Part shown: positions 15,045 through 22,035 of the stretch, one piece after another
Layout: the number at the start of each line of letters is the position of its first letter
How positions within the stretch are numbered: position 1 is the first letter of the stretch
Origin: JAATGA01 sp047605605
GTDB taxonomy: Bacteria; Pseudomonadota; Alphaproteobacteria; Rhodobacterales; Rhodobacteraceae
Reading direction: 5' to 3'
DNA: 25,751 bases
NCBI GenBank assembly: GCA_047605605.1
Contig: JASGFG010000060.1
Location: 1-25,751, forward strand
The notes under the pieces: model-generated
Database searches by the model: none
Told to the model about the DNA's origin: nothing
The model's input: only the letters and a program-made list of their open reading frames with translations
Position numbers and translations under genes: made by a program

Positions 15045-15092
15045 GGAAACAGTTTCCAAAAGATTGACACACTGCCGCCCCGATAAGGACAT
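15045..15092 (+). promoter_or_regulatory. Possible promoter with adjacent palindromic operator
   Basis: A 13-base palindrome GGAAACAGTTTCC (15045-15057) ends six bases before a perfect TTGACA (15064-15069). Seventeen bases further on is GACATT (15087-15092), a poor -10 match. If used, it would transcribe the DUF2927 gene with a leader of more than 300 bases. The palindrome beside a -35 box is where a repressor or activator would bind. Suggestive only. Confidence 0.35.
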
Positions 15093-15340
15093 TCGAGGCC
15101 GGTTCCTTGCCGGAACGACCGTCTGTCCAATCAAGGTGGATCATGGTGTCTTGTCTTTCCCGCCCGCCGAGGGGCGCCGCATCTGCCGCGGCGCCGACCG
15201 GCGGACGCATCGGCCCTGTGGCCGGACGGGGCACCGCCTTCGCACGTCTGCTCGCCGAAGGTTCCACACGGACAGGGTCGATTTCCGCGAACCATGCAGG
15301 GCCTTCCCATGGGGATGGGCGGGGCCTGCGCAAACGGGCC

Positions 15341-15402
15341 GGCGGTGCGGGGGCACCGCCGGTCTGTCGCCTGATGGCGCGACAGGCGGGGCGCTGCGCC
15401 CC
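15341..15402 (+). repeat. Three consecutive hairpins in the leader of the DUF2927 gene
   Basis: Stem 1 is GGCGGTGC/GCACCGCC (15341-15348, 15353-15360). Stem 2 is CTGTCG/CGACAG (15364-15369, 15380-15385). Stem 3 is GGGGCGC/GCGCCCC (15388-15394, 15396-15402). They occupy the last 100 bases before the start codon at 15438. They may be another form of the local intergenic repeat family or a structured leader. Confidence 0.5.
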
Positions 15403-15437
15403 GCGGGCCGCGCCCTGCCAAGAAAGCTGCCAATACC

Positions 15438-16820
15438 ATGCGTATCATCCCGCTGCTGGCCCTGATCGGCCTGACCGCCTGCACAACAAACCCGACCGCT
15501 GAAGTCACCAAGCGGGGTCCGTCCGCTGAACTGACAGGCATCGCCCTGCCGGCGATGGAAAGTTTCGCGGGCGGGCGGGCGGCGCCGACCCAAAGGTCGA
15601 ACGCCCAGATCGCGGCGGATGTGCTGGATCTGGAATTCCACATGGAAAGCGGGCGCGCCCTGCCCGCGCTGACCCGGTTCGAGGGGCCGATCACCATCGG
15701 CTTCGATGGTCCGGCGCCGGCGACGGCACAGGCTGACCTTGCGCGCCTGATCGGCCGGTTCCGCGCCGAGGCGGGGCTGGAGGTGTCGATGGCCGCGCCG
15801 GGCACCCGCCCCTCGATCGCCATCGAGTTCCGCTCGCGCGCCGAAATGGCCCGCGCCGTCCCCACGGCGGCCTGTTTCGTCGTGCCGAACGCCACATCTT
15901 TCGACGATTACCGCAGCCACCGCGGCAGCCCGGCCTTTGACTGGGCCAATCTGACGGTGCGCGAACATGCGCGCGTCTTCATCCCGCTCGACACGCCGCC
16001 GCAAGAGATCCGCGATTGCCTGCACGAGGAACTGGCCCAGGCGATGGGGCCGCTGAACGACCTGTATCGCCTGCCGGATTCGGTGTTCAACGACGACAAC
16101 TTCCACACCATCCTGACCGGCTTCGACATGCTGGCGCTGCGGGTCCATTATGCGCCCGAACTGGCCAACGGCATGACCGAGGGCCAGGTCGCGGCCCGGC
16201 TGCCCGCGGTTCTGGCCCGGCTGAACCCCGCCGGGCAGGGACTGGGCGGCCCGGTCCAGACCGGCCTCAACCTGCACCCCTGGGAGGCCGCGGTGGCGGC
16301 CAGCTTTGCCCCCCGCGGCGGGCCGTCCGGCCGCGCCGCGGCGGCCGACCGGATGGTGCAGATCGCCATGGCGCAGGGCTGGCGCGACAACCGGCTGGCC
16401 TTTGCATTCTTCGCCCAGGGGCGCAGCCTGACCGCCACCGACCCCGAGGCCGCGGTGCGCGCCTTTACCCAGGCCCGCCGCCTTTATGGCGCGATCCCCG
16501 GCGCGGAAATCCAGGCGGCGCATTGCGACATGCAACTGGCCGCCATCGCCCTGGCCAGCGGGCAGGACGAGATGGCGGTCACGCTGGCCGACCGGGCGCT
16601 GCCCGCGGTGCGGCAGGCGCAGAACGCCGCGCTGCTGGCGACGCTGATGCTGATCAAGGCGGGCGCGCTGGACCATCAGGGCCGTGCGGCCGAGGCGCGG
16701 GCGCTTCGGCTCGACAGCATGGGCTGGGCGCGCTATGGCTTCGGCGCCGAAGGCCAGATGCGGGCGCGGATCGCGGAAATCTCCGCCCTGTCCGCGCGCG
16801 GGGCCGCGGCGCGGGGTTGA
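15438..16820 (+). CDS. DUF2927 domain-containing lipoprotein
   Basis: A 460-residue protein with a lipoprotein signal peptide (MRIIPLLALIGLTAC, lipidated Cys15), so attached to a membrane facing the periplasm. The DUF2927 core spans about 55-245. It contains CLHEELAQAMGPLNDLYRLPDSVFNDDN (195-222) followed by LTGFDMLALRVHYAPELANGM. The HExxxQ-like His-Glu arrangement recalls a metallopeptidase site, but activity has not been shown for this family as far as I know. The C-terminal third (about 330-440) is Ala-rich and helical and resembles tetratricopeptide-type repeats (AAVRAFTQARRLYG, AAIALASGQDEMAVTLADRAL). It lies between the MoxR ATPase and the VWA protein, so it may be their client or partner. 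This link is inferred from order. The ribosome binding site is weak (AAGAAAG). Confidence 0.85.
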   Translation: MRIIPLLALIGLTACTTNPTAEVTKRGPSAELTGIALPAMESFAGGRAAPTQRSNAQIAADVLDLEFHMESGRALPALTRFEGPITIGFDGPAPATAQADLARLIGRFRAEAGLEVSMAAPGTRPSIAIEFRSRAEMARAVPTAACFVVPNATSFDDYRSHRGSPAFDWANLTVREHARVFIPLDTPPQEIRDCLHEELAQAMGPLNDLYRLPDSVFNDDNFHTILTGFDMLALRVHYAPELANGMTEGQVAARLPAVLARLNPAGQGLGGPVQTGLNLHPWEAAVAASFAPRGGPSGRAAAADRMVQIAMAQGWRDNRLAFAFFAQGRSLTATDPEAAVRAFTQARRLYGAIPGAEIQAAHCDMQLAAIALASGQDEMAVTLADRALPAVRQAQNAALLATLMLIKAGALDHQGRAAEARALRLDSMGWARYGFGAEGQMRARIAEISALSARGAAARG

Positions 16821-16854
16821 GGGGGGCGGCATCCGCCCGGATCGGGGGCGGAAG

Positions 16855-17025
16855 GTGATCATCCTGGCTTTTGCAGTCTTCGGCGCGCTTCTGGGCGTGC
16901 TGCAAGCCCGTCGTCACGGCGGCCGGCGGCTGGACCTGTGGCAATATGCGGCCGGCTATGCCATCGCCTTTGGCCTTCTGGGCCTGATCATCACCGTGTT
17001 TCTTGCCCGCCGCATGATGGGCTGA
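16855..17025 (+). CDS. Small two-helix membrane protein
   Basis: A 56-residue protein from GTG 16855, with GGGGGCGGAAG just upstream. It has two hydrophobic segments (ILAFAVFGALLGVLQ and YAAGYAIAFGLLGLIITVFLA) separated by a basic loop (ARRHGGRRLDLWQ), and ends ARRMMG. Both termini and the loop suggest a helical hairpin in the inner membrane. The stop codon is three bases before the ATG of the VWA gene, so translation is probably coupled. I do not know a function. The position between the lipoprotein and VWA genes suggests it belongs to the MoxR-VWA group. Confidence 0.75.
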   Translation: MIILAFAVFGALLGVLQARRHGGRRLDLWQYAAGYAIAFGLLGLIITVFLARRMMG

Positions 17026-17028
17026 GAG

Positions 17029-18213
17029 ATGTTCACGCCCTTCTTCACCACGCTGAGGAAGGAGGGCGTTCCCGTCGGCCTGCGCGAATACCTGACCTTG
17101 CTGGAGGCGATGCAGGCGGGCATCGCCGCCTATGATGTCGAGGCGTTCTATTATCTTGCCCGCACAGTCATGGTGAAGGACGAACGCCACATCGACCGGT
17201 TCGACCGCGCCTTTGCCGCGAGCTTTGCCGGGCTGGAGGCGATCACACCCGACATGATGATGGAGGCGATGGACCTGCCGCGCGACTGGCTGGAAAAGCT
17301 GGCCGAGAAATTCCTGACGCCCGAGGAAAAGGCCCGGATCGAGGCGCTTGGCGGGTTCGACAAGCTGATGGACACGCTGCGCCAGCGGCTGGAGGAGCAG
17401 AAGGGTCGCCATCAGGGCGGCAACAAATGGGTCGGCACCGCCGGGACCAGCCCCTTTGGCGCCCATGGCTACAACCCCGAGGGCGTGCGCATCGGGCAGG
17501 AGACCAGCCGCCACCAGCGCGCGGTCAAGGTCTGGGACAAGCGCGAGTTCCGGAACCTGGACGGCGGGGTGGAACTGGGCACCCGCAACATCAAGGTCGC
17601 GCTGCGCCGGTTGCGCAAATGGGCGCGTGACGGGGCCGAGCAGGAGCTGGATCTGGACGGCACCATCCGCGCCACCGCCGACCACGGCTGGCTGGACGTG
17701 CAGACCCGGCCGGAACGGCGCAACGCGGTCAAGGTGCTGCTGTTCCTGGACGTGGGCGGCAGCATGGACCCCCATATCCGCGTGATGGACGAGTTGTTCA
17801 GCGCCGCGCGGGCCGAGTTCAAGCATCTGAAGCACTTCTATTTCCACAACTGCCTGTATGAAGGCGTCTGGACCGACAACCGCCGCCGCTGGGACGCGCA
17901 GACCCCGACCTGGGAAGTGCTGAACACCTATGGCAGCGACTGGAAGGCGATCTTCGTCGGCGATGCGGCGATGAGCCCCTATGAGATCACCCACCCCGGC
18001 GGCGCGAACGAACACTGGAACCGCGAGGCGGGCCAGGTCTGGCTGGAACGCGCCTGCCGCCAGTGGCCCGCGCATCTGTGGATCAACCCGACCGGCGAAA
18101 ACCATTGGGACCGCACCCAGTCGACGCAGATGATTCGCACGATCCTTGGCGGGCGGATGGTGCCGATGACGCTGGACGGGATCGCGCGGGGCACGCGCAT
18201 TCTGTCGCATTGA
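17029..18213 (+). CDS. VWA domain-containing protein (CoxE-like)
   Basis: A 394-residue protein. The N-terminal half is helical (TPFFTTLRKEGVPVGLREYLTLLEAMQAG; typical of the CoxE/COG3552 group). The C-terminal half is a von Willebrand A domain whose metal-ion-dependent adhesion site begins with DVGGSMDPHI (241-250), in place of the common DxSGS, and continues to FHNCLYEGVWTDN and FVGDAAMSPYEI. In this family the VWA protein works with a MoxR ATPase, here 2.3 kb upstream on the same strand. It is cytoplasmic, with no signal peptide. It follows the two-helix protein by three bases. The Gly in place of the first Ser of the MIDAS motif is seen in relatives, as I recall, and does not by itself mean loss of metal binding. 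Confidence 0.9.
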   Translation: MFTPFFTTLRKEGVPVGLREYLTLLEAMQAGIAAYDVEAFYYLARTVMVKDERHIDRFDRAFAASFAGLEAITPDMMMEAMDLPRDWLEKLAEKFLTPEEKARIEALGGFDKLMDTLRQRLEEQKGRHQGGNKWVGTAGTSPFGAHGYNPEGVRIGQETSRHQRAVKVWDKREFRNLDGGVELGTRNIKVALRRLRKWARDGAEQELDLDGTIRATADHGWLDVQTRPERRNAVKVLLFLDVGGSMDPHIRVMDELFSAARAEFKHLKHFYFHNCLYEGVWTDNRRRWDAQTPTWEVLNTYGSDWKAIFVGDAAMSPYEITHPGGANEHWNREAGQVWLERACRQWPAHLWINPTGENHWDRTQSTQMIRTILGGRMVPMTLDGIARGTRILSH

Positions 18214-18354
18214 GGGACAATTCTGGCAAAACCAACGGACTGTCTCCAAAAACGAAACCACCGCGACAGCCAACTCCCTCCCACACGAAATAAGATGATT
18301 TCCGCCCCAAACCAGCCATACTCCGGCCACATTCCCTTCGGTTCGGAGATTCAA

Positions 18355-18900
18355 ATGATTGCAAAACGAATTGCTGCCTCGGCATTTGCGCTGGCTGTTC
18401 TTTCCGGCGCGGCGGCGGCGGCGCCGGTCGGGGTCGGCGACAAGGTCTATGCGGCCTCATCCGACCCCATTGACGCCGTTTTCGTCGAGGATGGCGGCGG
18501 GTTTTCCGCCCTACTCTACCTCGTGACCGCAGGCGGGGACGAGTTGATCTTTTCGGACGCCACCAACGTCGCGGGCGATACGAAGCCGCTGGGCAGCTTT
18601 GCCCCCGGAACCGAACTACTGTTCAAGCTGGTGACAGGCGGATACGAATATTTCACCGGCGACGGTTCGCGCAACCCCGATGGCATCGCCCATGCCTATG
18701 CCAGCACCTCCGGCGGTTACACCACCGTGGGGTTCGAGGATCTCTACGGCGGCGGCGACTTCGATTTCAACGATATCGTGTTCAAATTCTCGAACACGGT
18801 CAGCGAATCCGCCGCGACGGTTCCGGTTCCCGCCGCGGGCCTGCTGCTGGTGGGTGGGCTTGGCGCGCTTGGCGCGCTGCGCCGCCGCCGCAACAACTGA
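18355..18900 (+). CDS. Exported DUF4114 protein with VPLPA-CTERM-type sorting signal
   Basis: A 181-residue protein with a cleavable signal peptide (MIAKRIAASAFALAVLSGAAAA). A DUF4114-like domain contains an acidic Asp-rich loop, GFEDLYGGGDFDFNDIVFKF (126-145), which looks like a calcium site. The C-terminus has VPVPA (156-160), a hydrophobic helix (AGLLLVGGLGALGAL) and RRRR, the tripartite signal of the VPLPA/PEP-CTERM class. That class is cut and anchored by an exosortase-type enzyme and often goes to the cell surface or extracellular matrix. No exosortase gene is in view. GGAG six bases upstream supports the start, and a strong terminator follows, so it is a single-gene unit. Confidence 0.85.
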   Translation: MIAKRIAASAFALAVLSGAAAAAPVGVGDKVYAASSDPIDAVFVEDGGGFSALLYLVTAGGDELIFSDATNVAGDTKPLGSFAPGTELLFKLVTGGYEYFTGDGSRNPDGIAHAYASTSGGYTTVGFEDLYGGGDFDFNDIVFKFSNTVSESAATVPVPAAGLLLVGGLGALGALRRRRNN

Positions 18901-18928
18901 CACCCGCGCCCATGCGGGCCAAGGCAGA

Positions 18929-18954
18929 CCCCGCCCCTTCCGGGCGGGGTTTTT
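18929..18954 (+). terminator. Intrinsic terminator
   Basis: CCCCGCCC (18929-18936) pairs with GGGCGGGG (18942-18949) around CTTCC. Five T bases follow, then CATTTT. This is a textbook rho-independent terminator 29 bases after the DUF4114 gene. Confidence 0.9.
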
Positions 18955-19031
18955 CATTTTCCTTGCGGATTTCGCGCCCCGGTTGCGCTGACGCAGGGTA
19001 AGACTGTGCAGATTTTTTCAGACCGCCAAGG

Positions 19032-19049
19032 CTGTGAAAGAATTGTCAC
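19032..19049 (+). promoter_or_regulatory. Pho-box-like repeat 1 upstream of the ABC importer
   Basis: CTGTGAA-AGAA-TTGTCAC: two 7-base units with a 4-base A-rich spacer, the geometry of a PhoB box (CTGTCAT-N4-CTGTCAT). The second unit matches six of seven consensus bases. CTAGAC about nine bases further on could be a -10. It needs testing because the first unit is weak. Confidence 0.4.
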
Positions 19050-19088
19050 AATCGCGCGCTAGACGGTCTTGCACGAATCCGGCGGCCA

Positions 19089-19106
19089 CCGTTACGTTTC
19101 TGTTAC
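19089..19106 (+). promoter_or_regulatory. Pho-box-like repeat 2 upstream of the ABC importer
   Basis: CCGTTAC-GTTT-CTGTTAC followed by AAAA: two nearly identical 7-base units in an 11-base period, again the PhoB-box layout. It lies 76 bases before the start codon of the binding-protein gene. Together with repeat 1 it suggests control by phosphate limitation. This is inferred; no PhoB or PhoR gene is in the window. Confidence 0.45.
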
Positions 19107-19181
19107 AAAACCCGCGCACAAGCGGCCAGGGAACGGCGGCCGACGGACAAGCGGACAGATTTACCAACCGGGGAGAGACCC

Positions 19182-20282
19182 ATGAACTTCAAGTCAACTC
19201 TGGCGACGACCGCCAGCATCCTTGCGCTGCTGGGCACCGCCGCGCAGGCGCAGTCGCTGGCCGAACTGGAAGCCGCGGCCAAGGCCGAAGGGATGCTGAC
19301 CACCATCGCCCTGCCGCATGACTGGTGCGGCTATGGTGCCGTGATCGAGGGGTTCAAGAAGAAATACCCCGAGATCAAGGTGAACGAGCTGAACCCCGAC
19401 GCGGGTTCGGCGGACGAGTTGGAGGCGATCCGCGCCAACAAGGGCAACACCGGCCCGCAGGCGCCCGACGTGATCGACGTGGGCCTGTCCTTCGGCCCGC
19501 AGGCGAAAACCGAAGGCCTGACCCAGCCCTACAAGGTGTCCACCTGGGACGAGATCCCGGCCGAGGTCAAGGATGCCGATGGCCACTGGTATGGCGACTA
19601 TTACGGTGTGCTGTCCTTCATGGTGAACAAGGATCTGGTGGCGAATCCGCCCGCCGACTGGGCCGATCTGCTGAAACCGGAATATGCGGGTTCGGTCGCT
19701 CTGGCCGGCGATCCGCGCGCCTCGAACCAGGCGATCGTCGCGGTTCTGGCGGCGGGCCTGTCGAAAGGCGCCGCCTCGGGCGAGGCTGCGGGCAAGGCGG
19801 GGCTGGAATACTTTGCCGAGCTGAACAAGGCCGGCAACTTCGTTCCGGTGATCGGCAAGGCCGGCACGCTGGCGCAGGGCGCGACCCCGATCGTCGTGAC
19901 CTGGGACTACAACGCGCTCGCGGGCCGCGACACGCTGGCGGGCAACCCGCCGGTTGATGTCGTCATCCCGACCACGGGCGTTCTGGCGGGCGTCTATGTG
20001 CAGGCCATTTCCGCCTATGCGCCGCATCCGAACGCGGCCAAGCTGTGGATGGAATACGTCTATTCCGACGAAGGCCAGCTGGGCTGGCTGAAGGGCTACT
20101 GCCACCCGGCGCGGTTCAACGCCATGGCCGCGGCAGGCAAGATCCCCAAGGAACTGCTGGATGCCCTGCCCCCGGCTGAGGCCTATGCCAAGGCGGTCTT
20201 CCCGACCCTGGCCGAACAGGATGCCAACAAGGCCGCCGTCACCGGCGGCTGGGACAGCGTCGTCGGCGCGAACGTCCAGTAA
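19182..20282 (+). CDS. ABC transporter periplasmic substrate-binding protein
   Basis: A 366-residue family 1 extracellular solute-binding protein. The signal peptide is MNFKSTLATTASILALLGTAAQAQ, cleaved near residue 23. The mature part begins with a helix and LTTIALPHDWCGYGAVIEGFKKKYPEIKVNELNPDAG, then the PDVIDVGLSFG strand and DYYGVLSFMVNKDLV. Cys49 and Cys307 (GYCHPAR) are the only cysteines and may form a disulfide. The family includes binding proteins for polyamines, iron and phosphonates, so sequence alone does not fix the ligand. The two Pho-box-like repeats upstream favour a phosphonate or phosphate ester. GGGGAGAG supports the ATG. A stem-loop after the gene probably gives it more mRNA than the membrane components. 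Confidence 0.9.
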   Translation: MNFKSTLATTASILALLGTAAQAQSLAELEAAAKAEGMLTTIALPHDWCGYGAVIEGFKKKYPEIKVNELNPDAGSADELEAIRANKGNTGPQAPDVIDVGLSFGPQAKTEGLTQPYKVSTWDEIPAEVKDADGHWYGDYYGVLSFMVNKDLVANPPADWADLLKPEYAGSVALAGDPRASNQAIVAVLAAGLSKGAASGEAAGKAGLEYFAELNKAGNFVPVIGKAGTLAQGATPIVVTWDYNALAGRDTLAGNPPVDVVIPTTGVLAGVYVQAISAYAPHPNAAKLWMEYVYSDEGQLGWLKGYCHPARFNAMAAAGKIPKELLDALPPAEAYAKAVFPTLAEQDANKAAVTGGWDSVVGANVQ

Positions 20283-20297
20283 CGCGACCTGAACATG

Positions 20298-20331
20298 AAC
20301 CCGCCCCGGCCCCCGCGGCCCGGGGCGGGTT
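20298..20331 (+). terminator. Intra-operon stem-loop between binding protein and permease
   Basis: A 12-bp stem, 20298-20309 with 20320-20331 (core CCCGCCCCGG / CCGGGGCGGG), 10-base loop, followed by TCCTTTCCC. It looks like a partial terminator or 3' stabiliser that raises binding-protein mRNA above that of the permeases. It does not separate the genes into different functional units. Confidence 0.6.
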
Positions 20332-20368
20332 TCCTTTCCCGACCGCGAACAGGAAAGCCGCCCGCCGG

Positions 20369-21256
20369 ATGGCCCATAGCCCCACCGATGCGCCCGCCCC
20401 GCGCGCGCCCCGCCGCCTGCCGCTGACCTGGCTGGGGCTGGCGCCCTTTGCGATCTTTGCCTTTCTGTTCCTGATCCTGCCGACGCTTTACATTGTCGTC
20501 GGCGCCTTCCGCACGCCCGAAGGCAGCTTCACGCTGGACAATATCCGCGGGCTGAACACCCCCTCAATCCTGTCGGCCTACTGGATTTCCATCAAGATCA
20601 GCGTGGCCTCGGCGCTGCTGGGGTGCCTGATCGGCTTTGGCGTCGCCGCCGCCGTCACGCTGGGCGGGCTGCCCCGGTTCATCCGCGCGCCGCTGATGAC
20701 CTTTTCCGGCGTCGCCTCGAACTTTGCCGGGGTGCCGCTGGCCTTTGCTTTCATCGCCACGCTGGGGCCGGTCGGCCTGATCACCCTGTGGCTGCGGACC
20801 GAGTTCGGGATCAACCTGCGCGCCATGGGGTTCAACCTTCTGTCCTTCTGGGGGCTGACGATCACCTATCTGTTCTTCCAGATCCCGCTGATGATCCTGA
20901 TCATCACGCCCGCGATGGACGGGCTGAAAAAGGAATGGAAGGAAGCCGCCTCGATGCTGGGCGCCACCGGCGCGCAATACTGGCGGATGGTGGCGCTGCC
21001 GATCCTGTTTCCGTCGCTGCTGGGCACATTCGCGCTGCTGTTCGCCAATGCCTTCGGGGCTGTCGCCACCGCCATCGCGCTGACCGGATCGTCGCTGAAC
21101 ATCGTGCCGATCCTGCTGTTCGCGCAGATCCGCGGCGATGTGCTGGGCAACCCGCATCTGGGCTATGCGCTGGCCTTTGGCATGATCGTCATCACCGGCA
21201 TCGCCAACACGATCTACATCTGGCTGCGGGCGCGGTCGGAAAGGTGGCTGAAATGA
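20369..21256 (+). CDS. ABC transporter permease (subunit 1)
   Basis: A 295-residue inner-membrane permease of the binding-protein-dependent type, with about six helices. The first lies at LTWLGLAPFAIFAFLFLILPTLYIVVGAF. The cytoplasmic EAA loop reads EAASMLGATGAQYWRMVALPILFPSLLG and contacts the ATPase. A long N-terminal Pro/Ala-rich tail (MAHSPTDAPAPRAPRR) precedes the first helix. AGGAAAG lies rather far (about 12 bases) from the ATG. The stop overlaps the start of the second permease (ATGA at 21253-21256), so the two are translationally coupled. Confidence 0.92.
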   Translation: MAHSPTDAPAPRAPRRLPLTWLGLAPFAIFAFLFLILPTLYIVVGAFRTPEGSFTLDNIRGLNTPSILSAYWISIKISVASALLGCLIGFGVAAAVTLGGLPRFIRAPLMTFSGVASNFAGVPLAFAFIATLGPVGLITLWLRTEFGINLRAMGFNLLSFWGLTITYLFFQIPLMILIITPAMDGLKKEWKEAASMLGATGAQYWRMVALPILFPSLLGTFALLFANAFGAVATAIALTGSSLNIVPILLFAQIRGDVLGNPHLGYALAFGMIVITGIANTIYIWLRARSERWLK

Positions 21257-22035
21257 ACCGCATCTGGGCCTGGGGCGCGCTGCTGATCGGGCTGGTCTAT
21301 TTCGCCCTGCCGCTGGTCGGCATGACCGAGTTCAGCCTGAAGATGCGGCGCGGCGAATATTCGCTGGACGCCTATCGCGTGGTGCTGGGCGATCCGCAGT
21401 TCCAGGCGACCTTCGGCTATTCTGCCGCCATGGCGCTGGCCACCATCGTCTTCGGCGTGCTGCTGGTGGTGCCGACCGCCTATTGGGTGCGGCTGAAGAT
21501 GCCCGGCGCCCGGCCCTATATCGAGTTCGTGACCCTGCTGCCGCTGGTCATCCCCGCCATCGTCGTCGTCTTCGGCTATATCAAGCTTTACAACACCTCC
21601 AGCTGGCTGCCGCTGACCGGCACGACCACCGGCACCAACATCCTGCTGATGTTCGGCTATGCCACACTGGCGCTGCCCTACATGTATCGCGCGGTCGACA
21701 CCGGCCTGCGCACCATCGACGTGGCCACCCTGACCGAGGCGGCGCAGTCGCTGGGTGCGGGGTGGATCACCATCCTGGCCCGCGTGATCCTGCCCAACGT
21801 GCTGGTCGCCGTCCTGTCGGGGGCCTTCCTGACATTCGCCATCGTCATCGGCGAATACACCATGGCCGCGCTGCTGAACCGCCCGGCCTTTGGTCCCTAT
21901 ATGGCGCTGCTGGGGGCCAACCGCGCCTATGAACCGGCGGCGCTGGCCGTCATCGCCTTCGCCATTACCTGGGCCTGCATGGGGCTTATCCAGCTCGTCA
22001 CCCGGTTCTCCAAACACACGCGAGCAGCAAGCTGA
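21253..22035 (+). CDS. ABC transporter permease (subunit 2)
   Basis: A 260-residue inner-membrane permease that pairs with the preceding one to form the channel. It starts MNRIWAWGALLIGLVYFALPLVGMTEFSLK. The EAA loop reads EAAQSLGAGWITILARVILPNVLVAVLSG, and the last helix is near AVIAFAITWACMGLIQLV. ATG 21253 overlaps the previous stop by four bases, and its own TGA (22033-22035) shares an A with the ATPase start. The frame is open far upstream, but that part is only a shadow of the first permease gene. Confidence 0.93.
   Translation: MNRIWAWGALLIGLVYFALPLVGMTEFSLKMRRGEYSLDAYRVVLGDPQFQATFGYSAAMALATIVFGVLLVVPTAYWVRLKMPGARPYIEFVTLLPLVIPAIVVVFGYIKLYNTSSWLPLTGTTTGTNILLMFGYATLALPYMYRAVDTGLRTIDVATLTEAAQSLGAGWITILARVILPNVLVAVLSGAFLTFAIVIGEYTMAALLNRPAFGPYMALLGANRAYEPAALAVIAFAITWACMGLIQLVTRFSKHTRAAS

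Larger units (their letters stand above)
14842..15437. other. Long intergenic region before the DUF2927 lipoprotein gene
   Basis: About 600 bases between repeat R2 and the next gene. The first part (about 14920-15063) is visibly richer in A+T than the surroundings. It is followed by a palindrome with a TTGACA box and, near the right end, by three successive hairpins (both annotated separately). ORFs on both strands are present but show no recognisable domains. I do not call a gene here. Confidence 0.5.

Noticed and set aside
14938..15333. Minus-strand frame of 131 codons in the long intergenic region
   Set aside because: Half of it is a shadow of G+C-rich leader sequence. The rest has no recognisable feature, and no good ribosome binding site is visible.
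15143..15502. Possible small gene starting at ATG 15143 behind AAGGTGG
   Set aside because: The codon usage is less biased than that of real neighbours and the product is Arg/Gly/Pro-rich without a domain. It also passes through three hairpins and overlaps the lipoprotein start.
15141..16862. A 573-codon minus-strand frame
   Set aside because: Shadow of the DUF2927 lipoprotein gene, which has a lipobox and family motifs.
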